Shown here: positions 1-9,734 of the stretch, in pieces
How positions within the stretch are numbered: the stretch's first letter is position 1
How the letters are laid out: each line of letters opens with the position of its first letter
From: Nereocystis luetkeana
Taxonomy: Eukaryota; Sar; Phaeophyceae; Laminariales; Laminariaceae
Assembly (NCBI GenBank): GCA_031213475.1
Contig: JARUPZ010000018.1
Span: forward strand, 5,617,680 to 5,681,679
Length of the DNA stretch: 64,000 bases
Direction: 5' to 3'
The notes under the pieces: model-generated
Told to the model about the DNA's origin: nothing
The model's input: only the letters and a program-made list of their open reading frames with translations
Database searches by the model: none
Made by a program: the position numbers and the translations under genes

Positions 1-79
1 AATGGCCAGCCACAAAAGCGCCACCAGAGCGGGGATTCGAGAACAAAAACAGAACCAGCGGTATATGTTGTTAGGATTT

Positions 80-357
80 GTTTGTTCTTGTTTATGAATC
101 ATCACTTTTACTGTCCAGCTCAACTAGATGCCGTCCCTTCTCCCCCCCGGTACGTGCCTTCTTTTTTTACCGCGCATACGGTTCAGCATGCATGCCCACT
201 CACTGCTCGTCGACTTTCATCGAATGTTGTTAACTCACGCTCTCGCGCTTCCCGCTGAAAAACATGTTTTGCGCCGTAGCAAAGCCCCTACGAGTACGCA
301 CTCGGTGGAACTCGAACCCACGAAATGGATCTTGATAGGCACGCCGACCACCTACCA
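80..357 (-). mobile_element. tRNA-derived SINE, copy 1 (near full length)
   Basis: Read on the minus strand this begins near a tRNA-like head containing GGTAGGTGGTCGGCG and a pol III B box GGTTCGAGTTC (plus-strand positions about 308-318). A body shared with copies at 7493-7790 and 42089-42300 follows, including AAGCGCGAGAGCGTGAGTTA, CATTCGATGAAA and GTGATGA near the 3' end. Four copies share the same order of blocks, which supports a SINE. The head is tRNA-like, but I cannot name the parent tRNA. Flanking duplications were not resolved. Confidence 0.7.
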
Positions 358-1189
358 GGTCACCGGGGACGCCGGCGAATATCCTGGGCTGGGTAATCGA
401 TCAATATCCTATCCCTCTTGCTAATCAGGTAACTCCTTCACATTTGGCGTCGACGGCAGGACACGGGTTAGAATCTCACTTCGAACGTTTCCTTTATAGA
501 AACGCGCTTGCTCGTGCGTCCAAAGAAACGCTTCTCCCCCTGGTTCCCCAGGTAATGAAACGAAGCGGGTAGGTCAGCGTACGTCCGTATACGGTACCGA
601 CGCCCCAAAGATCCCGTCGTTCAGAGGGGGGGAGAGTGTTACAAGGATTACCCAGGGCTGGGTAATCGATCGATACTTGCCCCCTATAATAACAGCTCAG
701 CAGGTAATACACCTTCACACATACTTGGAACTCGACACAAAAATAATGGGCAAAAGCGAACATAAGGTACACCTGTTCAATTTGAGCCAAAAACAGTTAC
801 ATACCGAAACCAAGTAATAAGCACACGTCACGAGCGATGTTTTCGGCCATTGCATGAGAAATCACAAACATTTGTTTTTGGGCTGCGGTCCAAATCAGGT
901 ATAGCTAATCCATTTGGGCCAAAATCAGGTACATATCAAAACCAAGTACAAAACATGCTGCACGAGTGGTGTTTGGTCCATGAAAATCCATAAACTTTTT
1001 TTGCGCCTGAACATTGAGCGTGTGGCCTCCAAAATCTAAATTGTCTGTTGTATTTCGTAGGGTATAGGTACGACGGGCTCCACTTGGACCTGCATAGAGT
1101 CGCCGCGCTTCGTTTCGTTAGTTTCGCCACGGTGGGAGCGCCAAGTGTATTTTTCTGGCGCCCCCCCCCCGTTGCCAGCTTTTTGGAGC
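358..1189. other. No gene recognised
   Basis: Short overlapping open frames only, none with recognisable motifs. A partial internal duplication is visible: 'CTGGGTAATCGAT' occurs near 388 and again near 658, each within a longer weakly similar block, so this may be a decayed repeat. Confidence 0.4.
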
Positions 1190-1895
1190 TTATTGTGAAG
1201 AGGGTTGCACGGATATAAGCTGGTAAGGGGCACAGGGATGTCGGTGCAGGGTAGAACGCGCTGCTTGTAGTACGCGAACTTCTTATTATTGCTCCTCAAG
1301 TGAGTTGAGAGGAAGGGAGGAGAACTCGAGTGAGTAATGAGGGCATTGTCGGGGACACAACTCAGCCCAGACGTTTACAAAAACCAACCTGTATGCAGAT
1401 ACAGGTTATCGGGACGTTGTCCCACAGAAGATTCCCAACTATAACTGAATGTTCCCGACAAGGACGTTGTCATACAGAAGGTTCCCAGACTTATAACCTA
1501 ATGTTCTGCAGGCAAAGGGGATTTCTGAACTGCTCCGGAGAATAATCCCCAAGAGTTATGTATAACCATACGAGATTCGCCTGCAGATATATTCCTACGT
1601 TTCTACATACAACCATATAGTTTGTTTGTTGTTGTTGTTCTCACATTAACTCACAATTCAATGCAGTCCGTGGTCGCAGGACAGGCTCCAATAACTCTGG
1701 AGTGGAAGAGATACCTCAAGTAAAAACAGAGGCAAAAAAACAAAAAACAAGCATACGCACTCCACCACTGCGGACACCAGGGAAGCAAAAAGGAGACTAT
1801 TAATAGCATAGTATTCGTCTACAGGTATGTCTGGGATCTGCAAAGAGCTCTGTGCAACCAAATAAAGATCCACATACGGGTATATACGTTCCTAT
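1190..1895 (+). repeat. Left LTR of the copia fossil, with nested repeat
   Basis: This copy aligns with 5449-5985 through a TATA-like 'GATATAAGCTGG', the block 'GAGTTGAGAGGAAGGGAGGA', a short hairpin (AACCTGTAT/ATACAGGTT) and the terminal block 'CATACGGGTATATA'. It is longer than the right copy because of the insertion at 1621-1806. Confidence 0.65.
1621..1806 (+). mobile_element. GTT-headed short repeat, copy G1, nested in the LTR
   Basis: This block is absent from the matching position of the right LTR, where CCATATAG runs straight into TATTCGTC. It starts with (GTT)n, then CTCACATTAACTC, then AGTCCGTGGTCGCAGGACAGG and CTCCAA. Similar arrangements occur at 39843-39940 (+), 45638-45800 (-) and 14415-14505 (-). 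It therefore looks like a small interspersed element, possibly SINE-like; no promoter boxes are clear. Confidence 0.55.
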
Positions 1896-4680
1896 ACAAT
1901 GGATGTGTTACTCCATCACACTATCGACCATCCTCGCGGAACCGCCTGCCCATACACGAAATTATTTCGCCGTACGAAACCTGAGGTCACCTCGACGCGG
2001 GGTGGGGCAGACGAGCTGCCGCATGTGTTCACGGTATCATACCGTGATATGACTCCTGTGACCATAAAAAGCAAGAGAGTACACATCATAACAATATGCA
2101 AGGTTCCCCTTCGGAATGCGGGAAAAAAAGTGAAATCCCGGGGGCGTCACAAGGCGAAAGGGGGAGTCACAGGTCACAGGTAACATGCTGTTCTTGGCGG
2201 AAACGGGGGCCATGGGCTAGCGTACTGCTCGAAGGAAAGACTAATTTTTTAATAGTAGTCGGCAGGGCCTGAGTTCTACTATTTATGTGGTGGATACTAC
2301 ATACTACCAGGTACACTACTCCCACTGCACGCTGTACCATGGGTTGACTACTATTTATATACCGCCACTGTGCACCACTACCACTACTACGCAAACTTAG
2401 TACCAGGTACAGGTAGAAGCAGCATGCAGCAACACCTGGCTGGTACACTACGACTGACAGTTGTGCTATTAAAATACTACGACTTCTATTTATAACTATA
2501 CAACTACAGCAGTACCTGGTAAGTACTACTGTTGACCAAACGCTCATACAAGATACATACAACCTCATGGTAAACAGAGCGGTCAAATAACCACGCGGTA
2601 CCATGGGTTGCGGCATGACTGCTGTTGTACTGTTACTATACACTACCACCAGTAATACATCAATGCAGGAGAAGTAGAAGCAGCATGAATAAATAGTACA
2701 ACACTACTACAATACCTACTACTACTACTTCTACTCCTTCCTGCTGTAATACTAAAACTTTCATACAACGACGGCGACGTAGCATGCAGCAAGCGGTACG
2801 ATGAGTTGGGGGCATGACTACACTGTTGTTACTCTTAACGTAGACCACTATCACTGCTACGAAGATAGATGTACTGCTGTAGCGAAGAAAGGTAGAAGCA
2901 GCATGCACGCCACAAACTGCCTGGTACTACGTATACTACTACGACTACTATTGACAATGATTTTTTATATAATTACCTGGTATGAAATAGGTCAGTTGTG
3001 AGCTCGACTGATTTAAGTAGTTGATACTCAGTTTTGCAAGCTGCGTGACGTCTGGTCTATATATTATGATAGTGCTTTGTATGAGGTTGAAAGCCCGGTA
3101 ATTACCTGGGTTCTGGCACTGGGATCGTAGTTGTAGTACTTGGAAGGCGTATCTTAGGTGGAAACCCACAGGGGTTTTCCAGAGAGGCACGAGCGTGGTC
3201 TCAGTCTCCGTCGCGCACGAAATGAATCAAACTGTTTTTCTTCCATCTGTAAGCAAACAACAACGTGAGTACCAACGAGTACCGACTTAATGAGCAAGTC
3301 CTGCCCAGGGATACTGCTGATTACCTGGTAGCACTCCCTGCTAGACCACTCAGTCAGCGCTGACTGAGTGGTCCAGCAGGTAGTGCTACATAATAAACAA
3401 AAGATATGTTTTAGAGTTCGTGGAATCTCGTCGACTTAGTAACAGTAGTGATCTCCGGGCCCTCCCCTCGCCTAACGCGACTAGGGTGTTGAGGCACACT
3501 ATCATAATCATTCGTAATTTGTTCTTTTCGAGCGTGCTCCCGCATGCCCTGATCTTAACAAGTGGCGTCGTCGGCACATATACCCCATTTTTTACTGAAT
3601 TTTACAATTTGTATAATATTATAAGCCGTTCGCTTTTGTAAATGTATACGCTACCTGGTGCGTGTTACTTGCGGCCAAGGGCATCTACTACTAGTAACTG
3701 CTATTGGCCAGGTAGAAGCAGCATGCAGGGGTATACGGACTGAGGGAGCCAGTTTATAAATTCGTGGTCATGTACGTGCCCGCTGTGAGGTGTGGGGTGC
3801 ATGTCGAAGGGCTAGGTGAAGCGTGTATGACGCTCTACAGAATCTGATGTGTATTGTTGCTGCTGCCGTATCTACTGCTGCCGCTTCCAAGGTTGATCAA
3901 AACATTATACGGCTGAATGGACCAGATGTGAATTGTAGAACCTTGCCCTGAACGCCGTACGGAGGGTCTTTTGATTATTGCAATGGACTATACCACACAC
4001 ATGACATGTTGCTACACTATTAATACCAGCAATATACACTGGTTGGATGTCGGATACGTATACTATACGATCATCGTGTGTGTCGGATACGTACGAGAAT
4101 ATAGTATATAAGTACCTACGTAACGTTCGTGATTATAGCTATCGATGCACAAATCGGTTCGAGGCGGCAGTGTTTAGTACCAGGGGTACATAGTACCTGG
4201 TACATGACATGCTGTAATTTTCGTACGTAATTGCTTCATGATCAGCGGTATATTTGAAATTAACTGCTTGAAGCGCTGCAGCTGTAATCTGATCGACCAA
4301 GGCATTGAGGAATTACTATCATATGACATATACTACCTGATTCTGTGTGCGGAGGGTATTCTCCTTTTACTACTTACTGTAGGTCGTACCCTCGTTGCAT
4401 ACGAAAATACATTGCAGGCTACCAGGCACATACACAACACCACTACCGCCGTACAGCTGTCCTGGTGGAGTGACACGTGGGCACGTATGGTGTGTGCGAA
4501 CAGAGAGTAGATGGAGCAAAGATTAATCGATTATACTGGTATTGAGCAAGAAAATATATAGGGAGATTGACGATTGATTGCTGTGTCCGAGTATGTTTGT
4601 CCCTCCATGCCTCCCTCCCCTCATAGCGGAGTCATCGTAGGAATGAGATGGCTTCGATAACTATGTAGAATTCATTCTAT
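1896..4680. other. Decayed interior of the copia fossil, no gene recognised
   Basis: AT/TAC-rich sequence with many TACTACT runs and four copies of GGTAGAAGCAGCATG-type words near 2411, 2672, 2892 and 3711. No coding domain is recognisable. Confidence 0.4.
3328..3389. repeat. 62-bp near-perfect palindrome
   Basis: The left arm (31 nt, 3328-3358) begins GTAGCACTCCCTGCT and ends ACTCAGTCAGC. The right arm (3359-3389) is its reverse complement with two mismatches and no spacer. It would extrude as a long cruciform or hairpin. Its left end overlaps an ACCTGGTA octamer at 3324-3331. Confidence 0.9.
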
Positions 4681-4689
4681 GAATGTTAA

Positions 4690-5000
4690 TTGTACTTCAA
4701 ACTGGGGGGATATTGTCGTACTCTGGAGTGATTTCTGCGTTACTTTTCAGAGAGGGAGTGGTTTTGAGCTGTGGTGTAGCGTTTGCTGACGCGAGCGATG
4801 ACAGGCAAGCCACGGACAGGAAATCCGTCTCAGGTGGAGTTATCACATGCGCAGGTGCCTGCGTGTGCTGGTATACGAGGATGCAGAGATGTCTCACTCT
4901 TTCGACCTCCGAGATAGAAGAGGGGATATTTTATACTACTATTCTGTAGTAGTTTCTCCGGTGAATTTTGTGATACATGGTTTCCTGGAGGGCTATTCCA
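4690..5000 (+). pseudogene. Fossil copia ribonuclease H domain
   Basis: The translated segment contains 'FADASDDRQATDRKSVSGGV' followed shortly by 'LSTSEIE'. This is the family signature (D/A-S-x-A...SVSG...ALSTTEAEY) of the C-terminal RNase H of Ty1/copia polyproteins. It lies between the two LTRs in the expected 3'-proximal position and orientation. It is a relic and not intact. Confidence 0.75.
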
Positions 5001-5448
5001 ACAGTTTCACACACACGAGGGAGAAAGAAAGAGGTGCGTACCACGGACTCTGACTTTTACTGTATCAAACTATGAATACTAGGAGATACGCAAAGCTCTC
5101 ATCTTGCTACTGGCTGTACAAAGTAGGCGTTTCATCGACCATCGTCAGAAGTCGACTCTGTCAGGGGGGCGATCGTACCGACGCAGCAAGCGGAAAGAGA
5201 GCGGGGCTACGAGCGGATTGCAGCGGTTCGTTGAGGCTACGACTGCTGTGACGACGCTACTGTAGGAAGCTGTTGCGGGTGCAGCCCGAAAAGTAGTGCA
5301 TGTAAAAAACAAATTGACTTGGAACTCAAAATAATCTCACAATGATACTCACTGGGTAACAACAGTCGGGGAGGGTAGAAGAAGCCTGTGTGAAGCAGGT
5401 GCGTCTAGCTCAGCGGTGACCAGTCTTGCTGACGTCGCCAAATGTTGT

Positions 5449-5985
5449 GAGGGGTGCAGATAGATATATAAGCTGGTGAGGGGCACAGGGATGTCGGTGC
5501 TGCGTAGAGCACGCTGCTTGTAGATCACGGTGTTCTTATTAACGCTCCTCAAGTGAGTTGAGAGGAAGGGAGGAGAACTCGAGTGAGTAAGGAGGGCATT
5601 GTCGGGGACACAACTCAGCCCAGACGTTTACAAAAACCAACCTGTATGCAGATACAGGTTATCGGGACGTTGTCCCACAGTAGATTCCCAACTATAACAG
5701 AATGTTCCCGACCGGGACGTTGTCATACAGAAGGTTCCCAGACTTACCTGGTACCTGGTATACCCTAATGTTTTGCGGGCGAAGGGGGTGTCTGAACTGC
5801 TCCAAAGAATATACCCACTAAGAGTTACGTATAACCATACAAAAATAACGGTTTAATGTGAAGAGCACACACATACACGTAGGTTCGCCTGCAGATCTAT
5901 TCCTACGTTTCTATATACAACCATATAGTATTCGTCTACAGGTGTGTCTGGTATCTGCAGAGATTTATGCATACGGGTATATATA
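5449..5985 (+). repeat. Right LTR of the copia fossil
   Basis: Direct repeat of 1190-1895 without the nested 186-bp element. At 5746-5760 it carries a double ACCTGGTA inserted where the left copy reads CTTATAACCTAATG. A palindromic ACCAGGTACCTGGTA abuts its right end. Confidence 0.65.
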
Positions 5986-6496
5986 CCAGGTACCTGGTAT
6001 ATGTCAAGCCCTAGCGAATAAGTCATGCCTTAGAGAATGCCTTAGAGCCCTTTCTCAGCAGAGCCCTGCCTTAGACGCTGTTTCGTGCCTTACGTGCCTT
6101 ACTCCCGTAAGGCAACGTACATGCGCTCGAAAAGGGGCAATAAAGCACGTTTTGGGCACCAACATAACGCCGTTATATACGAACTCCCTGAAAACGGAGT
6201 TTGGGGTCACAGAGCATAGGCCGCTCTGCTCAAAGCTCCAAGTCAGCGGTCAGCATCAATTTGTGGTTTAGCAGTGCACGGCCTTCCAGAGTGTGATTTT
6301 CGCCTACAACCCTACTGACGACGAGGTCGTTGAATGTCGACGTTGTCGTTGTGCAAAGTAACAACACAGTGCTTTGAACAAGCAACGGGATCCTCCAAAG
6401 CGCGAAACAGACAGGGTACGTACGTGCTGCCAGGTACAGCGGGTGGTTGGAAAGTGCAGATGTGTGTCATGTACATTATTATTGTCTTTTTTTATG
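5986..6496. other. No gene recognised
   Basis: One 137-codon open frame overlaps here but shows no family motif. Its sequence includes repeated GCCTTA words (6025-6115), so I read it as non-coding. Confidence 0.35.
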
Positions 6497-6835
6497 CCAT
6501 GGGGGTTGCCGTGACATCCCGTGGGGTTGCCATATATATATATATATATATATATTTTTTAATCATCACTTCCGCTTTCCAGCCTAACTCGTAGGAGATT
6601 TTACCCTCGACGACCTTCGGGACAAGCCGTGGTCACATGTGTCTACCCTTCTCCCCCCCGGTGCCATGGAGCGCCGTGGCATTTGTCGCGGGGGTTGCCA
6701 TGGTACATGGTACCACCCATGGCATGCCGGGCACCCCCCACGGCGTGCCATGGGATCCTATGCCACACCATGGGATGCCGTGGGGATGCCATGGTGTGCT
6801 ATGGGTGATACCATGGCAATGCCACGGCATGCCCA
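6497..6835. repeat. CCATGG-rich minisatellite interrupted by a SINE piece
   Basis: Imperfect repeats of the type (G)CCATGG/GCCGTGGGG occur at 6497-6540 and 6660-6835, on both sides of SINE copy 4 and a short (AT)n run. The CCATGG words are palindromic, so both strands show spurious open frames rich in His, Gly, Met and Trp. Confidence 0.6.
6560..6662 (-). mobile_element. tRNA-derived SINE, copy 4 (3' part only)
   Basis: It contains the reverse complement of the SINE 3' half: AATCATCACTT, CCAGCCTAACTCGTAGGAG, CAAGCCGTGGTCAC and TTCTCCCCCCCGGT, matching 7680-7790. Homology stops where the CCATGG repeats resume. Confidence 0.6.
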
Positions 6836-6888
6836 CGAAACCGTCAAATAGTGTAGAACCCTGTATTGTCACCTTCGAGCTTGATCTT

Positions 6889-7252
6889 CTATCACGGGAG
6901 ATCATATTTAATAGGACCTATGAGTCACCCCAAGGTAGGGGTTGCTCTTTGTGGGGCATAGGTTTCTGACCAATTGAGTTCCTTAAGTGAGGAACTACCA
7001 GTGAGGATGACATTTTTACTCCTATTATATTCGTTTTAGGTCTAGCGCGTACAAGTGCCGGTCGGGTGGCACGAACGAATTTCTTCCAAGTGTTTTACCG
7101 GGTGATATACTGAGCTCCTAATGTTAGGGGCTCAGGAACTTCTGGTGCACCCCTGCTGTGGGATGGCTCCTACGGTAAACATAAAAAACTATATATTTAA
7201 GTATTTATACAAACAATATTTGGTCCTATTAACTATGGTCCCCTGTAATAGT
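6889..7252. mobile_element. MITE copy C (interrupted) with GGACCATAGTTAATAGGACC ends
   Basis: The left terminal repeat (6889-6922) reads CTATCACGGGAG...AATAGGACC. The right end reads GGTCCTATTAACTATGG to AATAGT near 7252. The right half matches the compact copies at 17145-17263 and 43764-43876. About 240 bp at 6927-7165 is absent from those copies, so it is either an insertion or an older, longer form. The extra block contains GAGCTCCTAATGTTAGGGG-like sequence resembling the fold-back repeat at 34.2-34.8 kb, and a word shared with 24.54 kb. Confidence 0.6.
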
Positions 7253-7492
7253 AGTTAACGGCATTGTTGCTTGCGTGTCGATACGTAAAGATGTGCGGAG
7301 AGGGCGTATGGAGACTGTGCAGGGTGCAGGATGAGGGTTCGTAGGTCATACTGGTGGAAGAAAAACATCGCACATGCGGCGTGATTAGTTAGACCTTGTT
7401 GGATCTGAAACGGTAAACGGGGTGCGATTACGAGTACGAGTATTAGACCGCGGCGAGACATGAAAAAAAGTTGATACTTAGTCAGTCGCAAA

Positions 7493-7790
7493 TTTGGTAG
7501 GTGGTCCGCGTGCCTATCAAGATCAATTTCTTGGGTGCAAGTCTCACCGCGTGCATGCTCGTACTGTAGGGGTTTTTTCTTGGATGAAAAAAAACGGTTA
7601 GAGGAAAGCGCGAGAGCGTGAGTTAGCTTCATTCGATGAAAATCCACGAGCAGTGGGAATGCTGTACCGGGGGGGAAGGGTAGACACCCGTGACCACGGC
7701 TTGTCCAGAAGTTTGTTGAGGGTAAAACCTCCTACGAATTAGGCTGGAAAGTAAAAGTGATGATTAAAAAACAAAAAAGTGCGTGTGTGT
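7493..7790 (+). mobile_element. tRNA-derived SINE, copy 2 (full length)
   Basis: The copy starts TTTGGTAGGTGGTCCGCG. It has a decayed B box, then AGCGCGAGAGCGTGAGTTAG, CATTCGATGAAAATC, CCACGGCTTGTCCAGAAG, and ends GAAAGTAAAAGTGATGATT. Block order matches copies 1 and 3 throughout, defining an element of about 290 bp. Confidence 0.75.
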
Positions 7791-9660
7791 TTGTCATGAA
7801 AGCGTGTGGATGTGTGGATATGGCTGTTTGATTGAACGCAATCGTGGGTGGCATCGGGAGACCTCTGTTGTGCGGCACCTGGTGCTTCTTTGACAGAAGG
7901 GAGTACTCGCAGGAACTACCGCATGCAGCGGTAAGTAAGAAGGGGTGACAAGTAAGCGGTGTTCGTGCTGCCGTTGTCGCTCTACTGGCGTGAAATGCGT
8001 GCGTGTTTATCGTAGGCATGCGTTCGTTCGTGTATGCGGGGAAGCCCCGCTGTCACTTTGGAACAACAAGGTATAGGTATGTGTACTCCAATGTGTGTAT
8101 AACATGTATGTCTTGTGCGGAGTTGAGGACAGACGAATAATGGCTGGAGGGAGTCCCCAAGGCGGAGGAGACCAATCATGGCGCAGGGTGGTGGTATTAG
8201 TCGTAATGTTCGACTGGTGGAAGATCTGCAGTCGGCTGTACGTCTATTAATTATCAGATGGATGCGCGTGTGGCCATCGTGGCTGAATACACGGCTATGG
8301 GGAGGGATCAACGTGTAGTATTGTCGGCGTCGCCGTGCAGGTCCTGACGTAGAGGAGTACTTGGAAGGACCAAGAAGTGTTGCACTGCCGTAGAGACCTG
8401 CAGTAAGACAGACGGGGTAGCAACCTGCTGAAGGACAGACGGGGTAGCAAAGGATGCATCAAAGATCGACTCTGTTTTCGAAACGATAAGCAGCGAAAAC
8501 AAAAGTGGGCATGAAAACTCAACTCCATTTTCAATATGTTGAGTGGGCATCACGGTAAACTCTACAAATACAAGCATAAACTCGTTTGGCGTGGACGGTC
8601 GCTGTGAGGGCGTTTCGGTATAATGGAATGATGCGTGTTTCAGGGCAGGGCCGCCCTTCCAGAACGTCAGAGATTCCGGAATAACGCATGCTTATGACGG
8701 ACTGATCCGTGTTTTTCTATACGTCGCACTTAAGCCCTGTGAATTTACCGCCGACAGCCCTAACGAGCTTGTCGACTGCATCAGCTGCTTTCGTTGACTC
8801 TCCCATGATGATGCTGATGCTGATGCTGTAGTCGGGGCTTCATTGTTATTTGTTTTTGAAACAAATCCTCCCCAATGGAAAAAGTGAGATATTTTCTTGC
8901 ACTTCTTCGAAGAACGTGACAAACTCAGTAAGACTTTGAAGCGTGGTGCCAGTTGATGCGTAGATCGAGGCTCATAACCTGATGGAATGATGCGTGTCGA
9001 GGCTCTGTCTTCTATGAGAATAGATGCAGAGGCGGCACCGAAATGTCTGTGAAGATCACTTGTGATGAAGAAAATAAATTGTTTGGAAAGGCGCTCATGT
9101 GGCCAAATGCGGAAATGAAAGAGAGTGATGGTGGGCGATGCCATCACCTGATCACGAGACAATGCCCATGCTACGGGCAGGTTTATTCTACAGCAGCCCG
9201 TCAAGGTTCCCTGAACCGGTCCTAGCAATGTCCCTGCCACGGTCTATGTAGCGTACTCGTAACGTTCTATGCAATGTTACCTTATACTGATGGCGGTAAG
9301 CTAGCTACCCTGCATTACGATCAGCATGATAGAGGTAAGTTGAATGCAGTGCGTCGGCAAGAAAGAACAAACTCAAGTCTCGCTGCATATCGTATTTCTC
9401 CGCATCTATCATAAGATACTTAATACCAGGTATGCTCGTGTGAAGTGACTGCACATCAACATAGATATGGATCTCAACGTCCATATTTCAATACAGTAGA
9501 CTTTCGCAAGATTGTAAACCATGATTCGCGAGAGCAAGTAGAGGGACTTTATCATTCTTTTGGGAATAGTTTTAACAGGACTGTCAGCTTTCTGGCCCAT
9601 TAAACTTTGATCCCAGTTGCTCTGGCGTGAAGAGACCGGCTAAGACGGCATACGACGCGG
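7791..9660. other. No gene recognised
   Basis: The longest open frame is 182 codons on the minus strand at 8692-9240. It starts inside a run of other frames, has no recognisable domain and no supporting splice or context signal. A small tandem duplication ACAGACGGGGTAGCA is present near 8411 and 8435. TACCAGGT occurs at 9424. Confidence 0.35.
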
Positions 9661-9734
9661 GTCATTGGATTGTTGGTGTGCGTGGACACATGTAGACAGC
9701 ATACGACGCGCGTCACGCTGGTGCTGCCTCTTAT

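Larger units (their letters stand above)
1190..5985 (+). mobile_element. Fossil Ty1/copia LTR retrotransposon
   Basis: Two direct repeats flank a 3.5-kb interior that holds a recognisable copia ribonuclease H remnant. The left repeat carries an extra 186-bp repeat nested inside it. Over about 190 bp of LTR core I counted five differences, so the two ends are close to 97% alike there, though other parts differ more. The interior is badly decayed, with no gag, integrase or reverse transcriptase recognisable, and is largely replaced by simple-sequence-like DNA and TACCWGGTA motifs. It is broken many times over. Terminal bases, primer-binding site and target duplication are not clear. Confidence 0.65.

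Noticed and set aside
8692-9240. 182-codon minus open frame
   Set aside because: No domain, no splice context and no repeat support; length alone is within reach of chance at this composition.
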